64,000 nt of DNA, taken from positions 1 to 64,000 of the forward strand of contig CANPXH010000013.1 of NCBI GenBank assembly GCA_947585865.1, written 5' to 3'. A program made the translations under genes and the position numbers. Within the stretch, counting starts at the first letter, position 1, and each line of letters starts with the position of its first letter. The stretch comes from an uncultured Clostridia bacterium (GTDB lineage Bacteria; Bacillota; Clostridia; Lachnospirales; CAG-274). Below the pieces are notes generated by a model. That model made no database searches. It had not been told where the DNA came from and saw only the letters and a program-made list of their open reading frames with translations. Positions 1-9,243 of this stretch are shown here, one piece after another.

Positions 1-60
1 GCACGGAAAGACTTATCCGACGGCCGAAGGCCGGCTTTCGGCGAAGCCGAAAGTGCTGAA

Positions 61-129
61 CGTTTTTGGTACTTTTTCCACAAAAAAGTACATAAAAATT
101 TACTTACTTTTTAAAGTAAGATAAATAAA
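61..129 (+). repeat. GTACTTTTTT palindrome repeat, copy 1
   Basis: About 69 bp. The core is a near-perfect inverted repeat, GGTACTTTTT then AAAAAAGTAC. It is followed by a second palindrome, CTTACTTT-tt-AAAGTAAG. Copy 2 follows directly at 175-240 in the same orientation. Copies 3 to 5 (about 9277-9310, 63653-63712, 63750-63812) are inverted relative to these. Confidence 0.85.
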
Positions 130-174
130 GTCTATATAAAAAATACAGAAAAAACAAAGAAAAAATCATTAAAT

Positions 175-240
175 GTTTTTGGTACTTTTTTCGCAAAAAA
201 GTACATAAAAATTTGTTTACTTTTTAAAGTAAGATAAATA
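175..240 (+). repeat. GTACTTTTTT palindrome repeat, copy 2
   Basis: Same unit as 61-129 with a few substitutions; core GTACTTTTTTCGC then AAAAAAGTAC, followed by the ACTTTTTAAAGT palindrome. The spacing between the two copies is about 45 bp of unrelated AT-rich DNA. Confidence 0.85.
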
Positions 241-242
241 AA

Positions 243-442
243 AAAGTCAAGGATATTCGTACTACGCTTTCGCTACGTACTCATAACCGACGGCTTTTGC
301 CAAAGCCTTTGTATTCAGCAGGAGCTTGCACCCCTGCTGAATACAAAAGTAAGTACTTTGGTCGCTTGGGCGAGCAGCATTGCGTAGCAATGCGACCAGC
401 CCGCCGCTTATAGAAGCGGGAGACTTATCCGTCGGTTAAATT
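243..442 (+). repeat. 200-bp interspersed repeat, copy A (with palindromic insert)
   Basis: Starts AAAGTCAAGGATATTCG and ends GTCGGTTAAATT. The second copy, at 61401-61556, is about 90 percent or more identical by eye but lacks a roughly 45-bp internal segment (about 357-402). That extra segment is itself a nested palindrome with outer arms TGGTCGC/GCGACCA and inner arms GCATTGC/GCAATGC. The unit also contains the inverted pair TTCAGCAGGAGC.../CCCCTGCTGAA. Confidence 0.85.
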
Positions 443-458
443 TTCGTTTTTGTTTGTG

Positions 459-490
459 GCCTGTATCAAACCTCCCCTTCGTAAGGGGAG
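459..490 (+). repeat. CTCCCCTTCGTAAGGGGAG hairpin repeat, left copy
   Basis: A 32-bp unit containing a perfect-arm hairpin (CTCCCCTT/AAGGGGAG). It is present almost identically at 63963-63994 in the same orientation. Confidence 0.75.
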
Positions 491-659
491 ATGGCATTGC
501 ACCGAAAGACATATCGGGTGACCGCAGGTCGACTTTCGGCGAAGCCGAAAGTGCTGAAGTCCGTAGGACTGACGGTAGGGTCGCTACTAACAAATATATA
601 TTTATATATAATGTATAATAAAATGTAGACAAACCAATCTAACTTGTTAATTTAGTCTG

Positions 660-688
660 TTGAATTGAAGGTATAGATGTAGTATAAT
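660..688 (+). promoter_or_regulatory. Sigma-A promoter for ilvN-ilvC
   Basis: TTGAAT (660-665), 17-bp spacer, TATAAT (683-688). The predicted transcript starts near 695, giving a leader of about 56 nt to ilvN, too short for a T-box or a leucine-type attenuator. The same TTGAAT-17-TATAAT arrangement occurs before ferritin at 62911. Confidence 0.75.
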
Positions 689-750
689 AATTTTATGTGT
701 ATTTTTTAGCTTATAGTCAAGGTACAAAAACATGGAAGGAAGGTAAAACA

Positions 751-1257
751 ATGAGCAGACACGTTTTGTCCATACTGGTTGACAATCAGGCAGGCGTACT
801 CAGCCGTGTATCAGGTCTTTTCTCAAGGCGTGATTACAATATTGTCAGCCTGAGCGTTGGCGTTACTGAGGATGAAGAGGTTTCCCGTATTACCGTGCAG
901 GTAGACTGCGATGACGTATCTATCGAGCAGATAATAAAGCAGGTGGAAAAGCTTGTTGACGTAATAAGGGTAATAGAGCTTGGCAGAGACAGGGGCGTAT
1001 TCAGGGAGCTTGCACTTATAAAGGTAGCAGCCACTCCCAAGACCCGGTCGGAGATCGCCACAATGGTGGATATATACAGAGCCAACATCATAGATGTAGG
1101 CAGCGAAACGATCACTATAGAGATAACGGGCAAGCCTTCCAAGATAGAAGCCTTTGCCTCTCTTATGGCGGACTACGGCATTAAGGAAATAGTGAGAACG
1201 GGTCTTACGGGTCTTTGCAGGGGCAATCATCCCATAAGAAAAACAAGAGGTCAATAA
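751..1257 (+). CDS. ilvN: Acetolactate synthase, small (regulatory) subunit
   Basis: A 168-residue protein of normal length for IlvN/IlvH. The N-terminal ACT domain (about residues 3-75) starts MSRHVLSILVDN and has the NQAGVLSRV valine-binding region; the C-terminal domain typical of ALS small subunits follows. It activates the catalytic subunit IlvB and confers valine feedback inhibition. The ATG at 751 is chosen over an upstream in-frame start because AAGGAAGG lies 8 bases before it and the extra 18 residues have no counterpart in the family. It is followed by ilvC after 57 bp. Unusually, its partner ilvB lies about 10.7 kb away at 11977, at the far end of the cluster. Confidence 0.95.
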   Translation: MSRHVLSILVDNQAGVLSRVSGLFSRRDYNIVSLSVGVTEDEEVSRITVQVDCDDVSIEQIIKQVEKLVDVIRVIELGRDRGVFRELALIKVAATPKTRSEIATMVDIYRANIIDVGSETITIEITGKPSKIEAFASLMADYGIKEIVRTGLTGLCRGNHPIRKTRGQ

Positions 1258-1314
1258 TGTGTTTAAAGCACAGTATATAAATATTTATTAATTATTTTTC
1301 AGGAGGAAAGAAAA

Positions 1315-2331
1315 ATGGCAAAAATTTTTTATCAGGAAGATTGTAACTTAAGTTTACTTGACGGCAAGACAATCGCTGTTATCGGCTACGGCAGCCAGGG
1401 TCATGCTCATGCTCTCAACGCTAAGGAGTCAGGCTGCAACGTTATAGTAGGACTTTACGAAGGCAGCAAGTCCTGGAAGAGAGCCGAGGAACAGGGCTTT
1501 AAGGTCTACACTGCCGCTGAGGCTGCAAAGATGGCCGATATCATAATGATACTTATAAATGACGAGCTTCAGGCTAAGCTCTACAAGGAATCTATTGAGC
1601 CGAACCTTGAGGCAGGCAATATGCTTATGTTCGCACACGGCTTCAATATCCACTTCAATCAGATAGTTCCGCCTAAGGATGTAGACGTAACTATGGTAGC
1701 TCCAAAGGGCCCCGGCCACACTGTAAGAAGCGAATATCAGGCAGGCAAGGGCGTTCCTTGTCTTGTAGCGGTTGAGCAGGATGCTACAGGCCAGGCTCAG
1801 GATCTGGCTCTTGCTTATGCACTTGCTATAGGCGGCGCAAGAGCAGGCGTTCTTGAAACAACATTCAGAACAGAGACAGAGACAGACCTCTTCGGCGAGC
1901 AGGCTGTTCTCTGCGGCGGTGTATGCGCACTTATGCAGGCAGGCTTTGAGACGCTTGTTGAGGCAGGCTATGATGAGAGAAACGCTTACTTTGAGTGTAT
2001 ACACGAAATGAAGCTTATCGTAGACCTTATTTACCAGAGCGGCTTTGCAGGCATGAGATATTCTATCTCCAACACAGCAGAGTACGGCGACTATGTAACA
2101 GGTCCAAAGCTTATAACTGAAGAGACAAAAAAGACTATGAGAAAGATACTTGCAGACATACAAGACGGTTCATTCGCAAAGGAATTCCTTCTCGATATGT
2201 CATCAGCAGGCGGACAGGCTCACTTCAAGGCTATGAGAAAGCTTGCTTCAGAGCATCAGTCAGAAAAGGTCGGCGAGGAGATCAGAAAGCTCTATAGCTG
2301 GAACGGCGAAGATAAGCTTATAAATAACTAA
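1315..2331 (+). CDS. ilvC: Ketol-acid reductoisomerase
   Basis: A 338-residue class I KARI. It isomerises and reduces acetolactate or acetohydroxybutyrate to the dihydroxy-acid in valine and isoleucine synthesis. The Rossmann motif GYGSQG is at residues 24-29. The conserved APKGPGH block and the metal-binding [10 protein letters not shown] stretch are present. The cofactor loop reads GLYEGSKSW (46-54), with Tyr-Glu where NADPH enzymes often carry basic residues, so NADH use is possible (inference). AGGAGG lies 8 bases before the ATG. It is co-transcribed with ilvN. Confidence 0.97.
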   Translation: MAKIFYQEDCNLSLLDGKTIAVIGYGSQGHAHALNAKESGCNVIVGLYEGSKSWKRAEEQGFKVYTAAEAAKMADIIMILINDELQAKLYKESIEPNLEAGNMLMFAHGFNIHFNQIVPPKDVDVTMVAPKGPGHTVRSEYQAGKGVPCLVAVEQDATGQAQDLALAYALAIGGARAGVLETTFRTETETDLFGEQAVLCGGVCALMQAGFETLVEAGYDERNAYFECIHEMKLIVDLIYQSGFAGMRYSISNTAEYGDYVTGPKLITEETKKTMRKILADIQDGSFAKEFLLDMSSAGGQAHFKAMRKLASEHQSEKVGEEIRKLYSWNGEDKLINN

Positions 2332-2878
2332 TTATGTTGGCAAGATGAATTGCGTTTAGAAATATAGGTTCGACCTCTCAGTCAGCCCCGCTCACAGTTA
2401 TTTTTATATTAACTTTTGCCGCGGCTGACAGCTCCCCTGATTAGGGGAGCCCAGACTATCGAAAAACAATATTTTGAGAGTAAATATGAATTAAAATAAA
2501 GAACAGCCTGCAAAAAAGCGTCGCAGACTATAATCCGCAAGGCGAGCTTTGCCCGCCTGAGGACAGGAACTTTTCTGTAATTTAGGCATTTATGCCTAAA
2601 TTGCGGAAAACACGGCTGGTTCCTACCTCAATTCAACTGAAAGAAATGTAAGCATTTCTTTCAAGCGTGTCGACTTTGTCGACACGCTGAGCTCCCCTGA
2701 TTAGGGGAGCCTTAGGTGGGTACTTTGCAAAATTCCTTATCTACTTAGAAAAATTGACAACTAAGTTGCTGTCATTGCCTTTGCGGTGCATAGCCTCCCC
2801 TAATCAGGGGAGGGGGACCAACCGAAGGTTGGTGGAGAGGTCATTATTACTATAAACACAAATTTATGTCCCAAATAG
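2332..2878. repeat. ilvC-cimA intergenic region packed with hairpin repeats
   Basis: About 550 bp without a gene. It holds three copies of GCTCCCCTGATTAGGGGAGC (2431-2450, 2691-2710, and inverted at 2794-2813), a perfect 24-bp palindrome AATTTAGGCAT-tt-ATGCCTAAATT (2579-2602), and the paired-hairpin element at 2637-2692. The run of stem-loops may terminate or stabilise the ilvNC message. I see no clear promoter for cimA. Confidence 0.7.
2637..2692 (-). repeat. Paired-hairpin element, copy 1
   Basis: Two adjacent perfect hairpins: GAAAGAAATG/CATTTCTTTC and GCGTGTCGAC/GTCGACACGC. The reverse complement aligns with 43219-43276 over its full length and with 54093-54135 over its first hairpin. 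All three copies lie between genes. Confidence 0.8.
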
Positions 2879-2887
2879 GTGATTACT

Positions 2888-4477
2888 TTGAATAATATAA
2901 CCATTTTCGACTCAACGCTGAGAGACGGAGCCCAGGCAGAGGGCGTGTCCTTCAGCGTGAAGGACAAAATAAAAATAGTAAAGGCGCTGGACAGGCTTGG
3001 CGTAGGCTATGTGGAAGCAGGCAATCCCGGCTCCAATCCCAAGGATCTTGAATTTTTTGAAAAGATAAGATCCGTAAGTCTTAAAAACACTAAAATAGCG
3101 GCCTTCGGCTCAACCAGAAGGCGCAGCATATCCCCTGCCGAAGACGGTAATATACAAGCTCTTTTGGGAGCGGGTACAGACACCGTTGCCATATTCGGCA
3201 AGACATGGGATTTCCATGTTACGGATATCATAGGCGCTACTTTACACGAAAATATCGAGATGATATATGATACTGTCTCTTATCTTAAGGAACAGGGCAG
3301 GGAGGTCGTGTTCGACGCCGAGCATTTCTTTGACGGCTATAAGAACAACAAGGACTATGCCATGAAGGCTCTTGATGCTGCGGTGCAGGCGGGAGCCGAC
3401 TGCCTGTGTCTTTGCGATACCAACGGCGGCACGTTCCCCGATGAGATATATACCATAACAAAAAAGGTCGTTGAAGCCTTTGATGTTACGGTAGGCATAC
3501 ACACTCATAACGACTGCGGCATGGCCGTTGCCAATTCGGTCATGGCTGTATTGGCAGGCGCAAAGCACGTGCAAGGCACATTTACAGGCTTCGGCGAGAG
3601 ATGCGGAAATGCCAATCTCTCAACTATAATCCCGGATCTTCAGGTAAAGCGTGGCTATAGCTGTATACCTGCCGAAAATATGAATATGCTTACTCACACG
3701 GCAAGAGAGATAAGTGAAATCACCAACCTCAAGCTTTCCGACAGAGAGCCCTTTGTAGGCAAGACAGCCTTCGCCCACAAGGGCGGTATGCATGTTGACG
3801 GTGTGCTGAAAAACAGCAAGAGCTTTGAGCATATAGATCCTTCTGTCGTGGGAAATGAAAGAAAATTCCTTACAAGCGAGGTATCCGGCAGAACGACCAT
3901 ACTCTCTAAGATACAGAAGATAGCTCCCCATATCGAGAAAAACGATCAAGAGACGTCAAAGATAATAGACAAGCTTAAAACGCTGGAGTACGAGGGCTAT
4001 CAGTTTGAAGGCGCAGACGGTGCCTTTGAGCTTTTGATAAGGAAGGAATTAGGCAAGTACAAGCCCTTCTTCGAGCTGGAGACATTTAAAATAATAGGCG
4101 AGCATCCTCCTCTTGCGGAGGGTCAGACCGCCGCTGCCATGATAAAGATAAAGGTAGACAACCAAAGCGAGATAACCGCTGCCGAAGGCGACGGCCCCGT
4201 AAACGCTTTGGACAAGGCGCTTAGAAAGGCTCTTGAGGTATTCTATCCCGGCCTTGCTTCCGTACATCTTACAGACTACAAGGTAAGGGTGCTGGATTCC
4301 AATTCCGCCACCGCTTCAAAGGTAAGGGTGCTTATAGAGTCAAGCGACGGCAAGGATAGCTGGACTACCGTAGGCGTATCAAAGGATATTATTGAGGCAA
4401 GCTGGATAGCGCTTGTGGACTCAATGGAATATAAGCTTATAAAGGATATAGAAGAAAAATACAAAAACTTTTTATAG
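2888..4477 (+). CDS. cimA: (R)-citramalate synthase
   Basis: A 529-residue member of the LeuA/CimA family, which condenses pyruvate and acetyl-CoA to citramalate and so opens the threonine-independent route to isoleucine. The TIM-barrel motif DSTLRDGAQ lies near residue 8, the metal-binding HTHNDCG follows, and the C-terminal LeuA-type allosteric domain begins around residue 400. The length of about 530 and the FDSTLRDGAQAEGV opening fit CimA rather than LeuA. I choose the TTG at 2888: AGGTGA (2877-2882) is 5 bases upstream, whereas the in-frame GTG at 2879 overlaps that site. It is followed by leuC after 12 bp. No leuA is present in the window. Confidence 0.88.
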   Translation: MNNITIFDSTLRDGAQAEGVSFSVKDKIKIVKALDRLGVGYVEAGNPGSNPKDLEFFEKIRSVSLKNTKIAAFGSTRRRSISPAEDGNIQALLGAGTDTVAIFGKTWDFHVTDIIGATLHENIEMIYDTVSYLKEQGREVVFDAEHFFDGYKNNKDYAMKALDAAVQAGADCLCLCDTNGGTFPDEIYTITKKVVEAFDVTVGIHTHNDCGMAVANSVMAVLAGAKHVQGTFTGFGERCGNANLSTIIPDLQVKRGYSCIPAENMNMLTHTAREISEITNLKLSDREPFVGKTAFAHKGGMHVDGVLKNSKSFEHIDPSVVGNERKFLTSEVSGRTTILSKIQKIAPHIEKNDQETSKIIDKLKTLEYEGYQFEGADGAFELLIRKELGKYKPFFELETFKIIGEHPPLAEGQTAAAMIKIKVDNQSEITAAEGDGPVNALDKALRKALEVFYPGLASVHLTDYKVRVLDSNSATASKVRVLIESSDGKDSWTTVGVSKDIIEASWIALVDSMEYKLIKDIEEKYKNFL

Positions 4478-4489
4478 GAGGACACCACT

Positions 4490-5749
4490 ATGGGTATGAC
4501 TATGACTCAAAAGATATTGGCTGCTCACGCAGGTCTTGAGTCTGTCAAGGCAGGTCAGCTTATTGAAGCTAAGCTGGATCTTGTGCTTGGCAATGATGTT
4601 ACGACTCCCGTTGCCGTAACGGAGTTTAACAAGATCGGTATAGACAAGGTATTTGATAAGAACAAGGTAACTATAGTGCCCGATCACTTTACTCCCAACA
4701 AGGACATAAAGTCAGCGGAGCACTGTAAGTATATCAGAGAATTTGCTCGTGACAAAGAGATAAAGAACTACTTTGAGGTAGGCCAAATGGGTATAGAGCA
4801 CTGTCTTCTTCCCGAATCGGGCCTTGTGGTATCAGGCGATGTTGTTATAGGCGCCGATTCACACACCTGTACCTACGGAGCCTTAGGCGCTTTTTCCACA
4901 GGCGTTGGCTCTACGGATATGGCTGTCGGTATGGCAAGAGGCGTTGCGTGGTTCAAGGTGCCTTCCGCACTTAAGTTCGTGCTTAAGAACAAGCCTGCAA
5001 AGTGGGTAAGCGGCAAGGATATAATACTTCACATCATAGGCATGATAGGTGTTGACGGCGCTCTTTACAAGTCTATGGAATTTACAGGCGACGGTCTGCA
5101 GTATCTTACTATGGACGACCGCTTCACTATTGCCAATATGGCTATCGAAGCAGGCGGAAAGAACGGCATTTTCCCTGTTGACGACAAGACTCTTGAATAT
5201 GTTAAGGAGCATTCCGACAAAACTCCCGTTGTGTACGAAGCAGATGAAGATGCAGAGTACGATGCGGTCTATGAAATAGATCTGTCACAGTTAAGACCTA
5301 CGGTTGCCTTCCCTCATCTTCCCGAAAACACAAAGACTATTGACGAGGCTAAGGGCCTTGAGGTGGATCAGGTAGTTATAGGCTCCTGTACAAACGGCAG
5401 AATGAGCGATATGAGGATCGCCGCAAATATATTAAAGGGAAAGAAGATCGATCCAAGATTGAGAGTCATAATACTTCCCGGCACTCAGAAGATATGGCTC
5501 AAGTGTGTTGAAGAAGGCCTTGCAAAGATATTCGTTGAAGCAGGCTGTGCCTTCTCCACTCCTACCTGCGGCCCCTGCTTAGGCGGTCACATGGGCATAC
5601 TTGCCAAGGGAGAAAGAGCAGTATCTACCACTAACAGAAACTTTATAGGCCGTATGGGCCATCCCGAATCGGAAGTATATCTTGCAAGCCCTGCCGTTGC
5701 TGCGGCTACTGCTGTTACCGGCAAGATAACCGATCCGGCAGAAGTGTAA
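4490..5749 (+). CDS. leuC: 3-isopropylmalate dehydratase, large subunit
   Basis: A 419-residue aconitase-family large subunit. With LeuD it isomerises 2- to 3-isopropylmalate in leucine synthesis and, in organisms with CimA, also citramalate to methylmalate. The [4Fe-4S] ligand regions GSCTNGR and CGPCLGG are intact, as is the [13 protein letters not shown] block. GGAGG is 8 bases before the ATG. cimA ends 12 bp upstream and leuD starts 15 bp downstream, so the genes are one operon. The length is that of the bacterial/archaeal 420-residue subtype rather than the 465-residue enterobacterial form. Confidence 0.96.
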   Translation: MGMTMTQKILAAHAGLESVKAGQLIEAKLDLVLGNDVTTPVAVTEFNKIGIDKVFDKNKVTIVPDHFTPNKDIKSAEHCKYIREFARDKEIKNYFEVGQMGIEHCLLPESGLVVSGDVVIGADSHTCTYGALGAFSTGVGSTDMAVGMARGVAWFKVPSALKFVLKNKPAKWVSGKDIILHIIGMIGVDGALYKSMEFTGDGLQYLTMDDRFTIANMAIEAGGKNGIFPVDDKTLEYVKEHSDKTPVVYEADEDAEYDAVYEIDLSQLRPTVAFPHLPENTKTIDEAKGLEVDQVVIGSCTNGRMSDMRIAANILKGKKIDPRLRVIILPGTQKIWLKCVEEGLAKIFVEAGCAFSTPTCGPCLGGHMGILAKGERAVSTTNRNFIGRMGHPESEVYLASPAVAAATAVTGKITDPAEV

Positions 5750-5764
5750 AAGGAGGATAATTCA

Positions 5765-6271
5765 ATGAAAGCATGCGGAAAAGTTTTTAAATACGGAGAT
5801 AATATCGATACAGACGTTATTATCCCTGCAAGATATCTGAATTCCTCCGATCCCAAGGAGCTTGCAAAGCACTGTATGGAGGATGCTATACATTCAACCG
5901 TGAACTTTGTGGAAAATGTAAAAGACGGCGACATCATCGTTGCCGAGAAGAATTTCGGCTGCGGCTCTTCAAGAGAGCATGCGCCTATAGCCATAAAGGC
6001 AAGCGGCATATCATGCGTTATAGCTAAGACATTTGCCAGAATATTCTACAGAAACGCCATAAATATCGGCCTGCCCATACTGGAGTGCGAAGAAGCTGCC
6101 AACAGCATAGACATGGGCGATGAGGTAGAAGTGGATTTCGATACAGGCGTTATTACAAACAAGACAAAGAACGAGACCTATCAGGCCGAGCCCTTCCCCG
6201 AATTTATGCAGGAGATGTTCAAGGCAGGCGGTCTTATAGAGCAGACTAAGGTCAAATTGGGAATTAAATAG
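5765..6271 (+). CDS. leuD: 3-isopropylmalate dehydratase, small subunit
   Basis: A 168-residue swivel domain. It carries the substrate-recognition signature [12 protein letters not shown] and the N-terminal [11 protein letters not shown] stretch. It pairs with LeuC. AGGAGG lies upstream of the ATG, and the spacing to leuC is 15 bp and to leuB 11 bp, consistent with translation as a unit. No oddities seen. Confidence 0.96.
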   Translation: MKACGKVFKYGDNIDTDVIIPARYLNSSDPKELAKHCMEDAIHSTVNFVENVKDGDIIVAEKNFGCGSSREHAPIAIKASGISCVIAKTFARIFYRNAINIGLPILECEEAANSIDMGDEVEVDFDTGVITNKTKNETYQAEPFPEFMQEMFKAGGLIEQTKVKLGIK

Positions 6272-6282
6272 AGGTGTATAAA

Positions 6283-7353
6283 ATGAATTACAAAATTGCG
6301 GTAGTAGCAGGCGACGGCATAGGTCCGGAGGTAATGGAACAGAATATTGCCGTGCTCAATGCTATAGGTGAAAAATTCGGTCATACTTTTGAATATACTT
6401 ATGTTTTAGGCGGCGGCTGTGCCATAGATAAATACGGCGAGCCTCTTCCTCAGGAGACTATCGATGTATGTAAGGCAAGCGATTCCGTGCTCTTAGGCGC
6501 TGTAGGCGGCTGGCAGTGGGATACTCTTCCCGGCGATAAGAGACCCGAAAGAGCTCTCTTAGGCTTAAGAGGCGCTTTGGGCTTATATGCCAATTTAAGA
6601 CCCGCTACTCTTCACGACGCTTTAAAGGATGCTTGTCCTCTCAAGCCCGAGCTTGTGGCAGACGGCGTTGACATTATGGTTGTAAGAGAGCTTACAGGCG
6701 GTATGTACTTTGGCGAAAAGGGCAGAAAAATGACGGATATGGGCGAGGCTGCCTATGATGTGGAGCAGTATTCCGTAAAGGAAGTTGAAAGGATTACAAG
6801 GACTGCCTTTGAAATAGCAAGAAAGAGAAACAAGCACGTTACCAACGTGGACAAGCAGAATGTATTGGAGTCTTCAAGGCTTTGGAGAAGCGTTGTTCTC
6901 GAGGTTGCAAAGGACTATCCCGATGTAGAGCTTGACCACCTTTATGTGGACAATGCTTCTATGCAGCTCATTATGAGGCCTACTACATTTGATGTTATCG
7001 TTACTGGCAATATATTCGGCGATATCCTTTCAGATGAGGCTTCTCAGATGACAGGCTCTATCGGTATGCTGCCTTCCGCAAGTCTCGGCGAGGGTACTCT
7101 CGGTATGTATGAGCCCGTACACGGCTCTGCTCCCGATATAGCAGGCAAGGATCTTGCCAATCCTATAGCTACTATTCTTTCAGGCGCTATGATGCTTAAG
7201 TACAGCTTCGGCCTTCAGGAAGAGGCTAAGTGCATTGAGGATGCCGTTACAAAGGTCCTTGATAAGGGCTACAGAACAGGCGATATCATGAGCGAGGGTA
7301 TGAAGCAGGTCGGCTGTAAGGAAATGGGTAGGTTAATTATTGAAAACCTTTAA
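6283..7353 (+). CDS. leuB: 3-isopropylmalate dehydrogenase
   Basis: A 356-residue beta-decarboxylating dehydrogenase. It oxidises 3-isopropylmalate to 2-oxoisocaproate and probably methylmalate to 2-oxobutyrate. GDGIGPEV is at the N-terminus, and the DNASMQLI and GSAPDIAGK blocks are intact. The ATG at 6283 is preceded by GAGGTG at 6-base spacing; the GTG at 6274 is part of that site. The final 49 bp (7305-7353) recur at 9195-9243 in the same frame, encoding the same C-terminus with two conservative changes, so the adjacent SLH gene sits between two leuB tails. Confidence 0.96.
   Translation: MNYKIAVVAGDGIGPEVMEQNIAVLNAIGEKFGHTFEYTYVLGGGCAIDKYGEPLPQETIDVCKASDSVLLGAVGGWQWDTLPGDKRPERALLGLRGALGLYANLRPATLHDALKDACPLKPELVADGVDIMVVRELTGGMYFGEKGRKMTDMGEAAYDVEQYSVKEVERITRTAFEIARKRNKHVTNVDKQNVLESSRLWRSVVLEVAKDYPDVELDHLYVDNASMQLIMRPTTFDVIVTGNIFGDILSDEASQMTGSIGMLPSASLGEGTLGMYEPVHGSAPDIAGKDLANPIATILSGAMMLKYSFGLQEEAKCIEDAVTKVLDKGYRTGDIMSEGMKQVGCKEMGRLIIENL
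7305..7353 (+). repeat. leuB 3'-end direct repeat, copy 1
   Basis: 49 bp ending at the leuB stop codon. It matches 9195-9243 at 44 of 49 positions. In copy 2 the leuB frame is intact and reads QVGCNEMGKLIIENL-stop, against [19 protein letters not shown] here. Confidence 0.9.
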
Positions 7354-7408
7354 TATATTTGCTTTCGGGGAGAGATCCCCGAAAGCTTTAAAGAAAAGGG
7401 AGGACACG

Positions 7409-9202
7409 ATGAAAAGATATATCGTACTTATGTTTATGTTGTTTATGTTTGCAAATAATGTTTACGCCTACGACCCACCTTCCGACTGGGCGTTGGACGA
7501 TGTGAACAGGGCAAGAGAAGAAGGTCTTGTTCCGGATTTTCTTATGGGCGGATATGGAAATGCTACCATAAGACAGGAATTTTGCAAACTCTGCGCAAAT
7601 ACCCTTCGTGCATGGGGCATAACGGAAAAAGGCGAAGCTGTTGTGAGCTTCAACGACCTTACAAATGATAACGATATAGACCCCGATATTCTTTTCTGTG
7701 CTTCTTTGGGTATAGTTTCCGGAACGGGAAACGGAAAATTTGAACCCACAAGGTTTATAACAAGGCAGGAAGCGGCAAAAATGCTGTGCAATACCTATAA
7801 GGTACTTCTTGAAAGCCAAAACAAGGATATGGACTATGAACTTACATATCCCCATGTGTTCAAAGACGGCGACAAAATATCCCTTTGGGCAAGGAACGAT
7901 ATATACGCTATGTATCACTGCGGAGTTATGATGGGGGATACAAAGGGCAATTTTGACCCTTTGGGCAATTATACAAGAGAACAGTCTATATGTACATTTT
8001 TAAGACTGTACGACCTTAAAGGCAACTATAATACTGTTCCCGAGTATTATATTGTAGGCGATTTTGAAAAAATTTTATGCTCGAACTATGACGGCAGCTG
8101 CTATATGGACATAGTAGGACGTGATATTACCAAATACGATCCGGAATATATAAACAGCTATTCTCAGCACTTTACATCCCAAGACCTTGGCTGCGTATAT
8201 CCCATAGGGGAAAATTATATGCCCGTTCTGGCTTACGCAGGTGCAGGCGTGGGCAGAGAAATCATTATAGATAAAAACGGCGACGATGTTACTTCCGGTT
8301 CGGGGGTAACGGGTGTTATAAGTATAGACGGAGATATAGCCGCTGTTAACGATTTCGGATACAAATTGTATGACCTTAAGGCAAGAAAAATAATTTCTGT
8401 GGACGATACAGACTATATCAGCAATATAGGCTGCGGTATGTATTCGGCTTTATATGAAGACGAAAAAGCGGGCGAGGGCGTTTTGTTTGCTTTTTTGGAT
8501 AAAGACCTAAAGCCCATAACACAAAAAAAATACAAATATTGCGGTACAGCCCTTAACAATATGACCGTGGGCATTGACAAAAACGGTAATGCAGATATTG
8601 TAAACAACAAGGGCGATATCTTGAAAACATTTAAAATTGATCTGAAAACTTATAATATCAGCAGTATTTTCGGCACAAACGTTATCCTGGGAAACATAAA
8701 AACATCCCATTCGGAATTACTTCGTGTAGGCAGCGGAGAATATATTAAAAAATATGATACTGTGGAATTTATGGATAACGGAGAGATCCGGGCAGACGGC
8801 GAAATACTTGATATAAACGGAAAGAAAAAATTTAACATTAAAGATAAGGGCTATGAGTTTGTTGTGCCTTCATATGCCTATGATAATTTTTGGTTCGGCT
8901 TTGACCCCAAAACAAATACGTATGATGTTATAGATACAAAGGGAAATGTAATGGCGGAAGATATCTGCGAAAGGTTTTTTGTTTCCGACGGCGGCGGTAT
9001 CTTCTGCGGCAAGAAGAGTGATTACGAGCTTGTGATGTTTGATGCCTTCGGCAAGGAAACAGGTAACGTAAAAACAGAGTACAGCATTGAGTCTTATTGT
9101 TTTATAAACGGACTTTTAAGAGTAACGTCAGATAAGGGTATAAATACCTATTATTTCCCTAATGGAGAACAGGCATCTTTCATTAATGTTGAAGGCAGGT
9201 AG
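7409..9202 (+). CDS. Secreted S-layer-homology (SLH) protein with WG-type repeat region
   Basis: A 597-residue protein. A signal peptide (MKRYIVLMFMLFMFANNVYA) is followed by three SLH-like segments (about residues 24-70, 85-140 and 150-215; cores FCKLCANTLRAWG, RFITRQEAAKMLCNTY, NYTREQSICTFLRLY), which bind secondary cell-wall polymer. The rest (about 230-597) is a beta-rich region with weakly repeated DxxGK/NGKKKFN units, resembling WG-repeat or beta-propeller surface proteins; its function is unknown. The ATG at 7409 has GGGAGG 6 bases upstream. The stop codon falls inside the second leuB-tail copy, so the gene looks like a cassette placed in the leucine operon. Confidence 0.85.
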   Translation: MKRYIVLMFMLFMFANNVYAYDPPSDWALDDVNRAREEGLVPDFLMGGYGNATIRQEFCKLCANTLRAWGITEKGEAVVSFNDLTNDNDIDPDILFCASLGIVSGTGNGKFEPTRFITRQEAAKMLCNTYKVLLESQNKDMDYELTYPHVFKDGDKISLWARNDIYAMYHCGVMMGDTKGNFDPLGNYTREQSICTFLRLYDLKGNYNTVPEYYIVGDFEKILCSNYDGSCYMDIVGRDITKYDPEYINSYSQHFTSQDLGCVYPIGENYMPVLAYAGAGVGREIIIDKNGDDVTSGSGVTGVISIDGDIAAVNDFGYKLYDLKARKIISVDDTDYISNIGCGMYSALYEDEKAGEGVLFAFLDKDLKPITQKKYKYCGTALNNMTVGIDKNGNADIVNNKGDILKTFKIDLKTYNISSIFGTNVILGNIKTSHSELLRVGSGEYIKKYDTVEFMDNGEIRADGEILDINGKKKFNIKDKGYEFVVPSYAYDNFWFGFDPKTNTYDVIDTKGNVMAEDICERFFVSDGGGIFCGKKSDYELVMFDAFGKETGNVKTEYSIESYCFINGLLRVTSDKGINTYYFPNGEQASFINVEGR

Positions 9203-9243
9203 GCTGCAATGAAATGGGTAAATTAATTATTGAAAACCTTTAA
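9195..9243 (+). repeat. leuB 3'-end direct repeat, copy 2 (leuB tail relic)
   Basis: Same 49 bp as 7305-7353 with five mismatches and exactly 1,890 bp offset (a multiple of three). It is now untranslated except that the stop codon of the SLH gene (9200-9202) falls within it. Two of the three encoded differences are synonymous or conservative, which suggests it was once a coding leuB end. Confidence 0.88.

Larger units (their letters stand above)
1..659. repeat. Left-edge repeat-rich intergenic region
   Basis: No convincing gene. The stretch is built from repeat units that recur elsewhere in the window: two tandem copies of a GTACTTTTTT palindrome unit (61-129 and 175-240), a 200-bp unit (243-442) repeated at 61401-61556, a CTCCCCTTCGTAAGGGGAG hairpin (459-490) repeated at 63963-63994, and the segment at about 36-59, repeated at about 532-558 and inverted near 9310-9340. 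A short reading frame at 408-632 on the minus strand lies wholly within repeat sequence and is not believable as a gene. Confidence 0.85.

Noticed and set aside
408..632. 74-codon open frame on the minus strand
   Set aside because: Covers interspersed repeats and AT-rich promoter DNA; no ribosome binding site.
660..750. T-box or leucine attenuator before ilvN
   Set aside because: The leader is about 56 nt with no terminator hairpin, no AGGGTGG T-box sequence and no leader peptide.
7354..9202. Insertion sequence between the leuB tails
   Set aside because: No transposase or integrase frame, no terminal inverted repeats; only the 49-bp leuB-tail direct repeats are seen.
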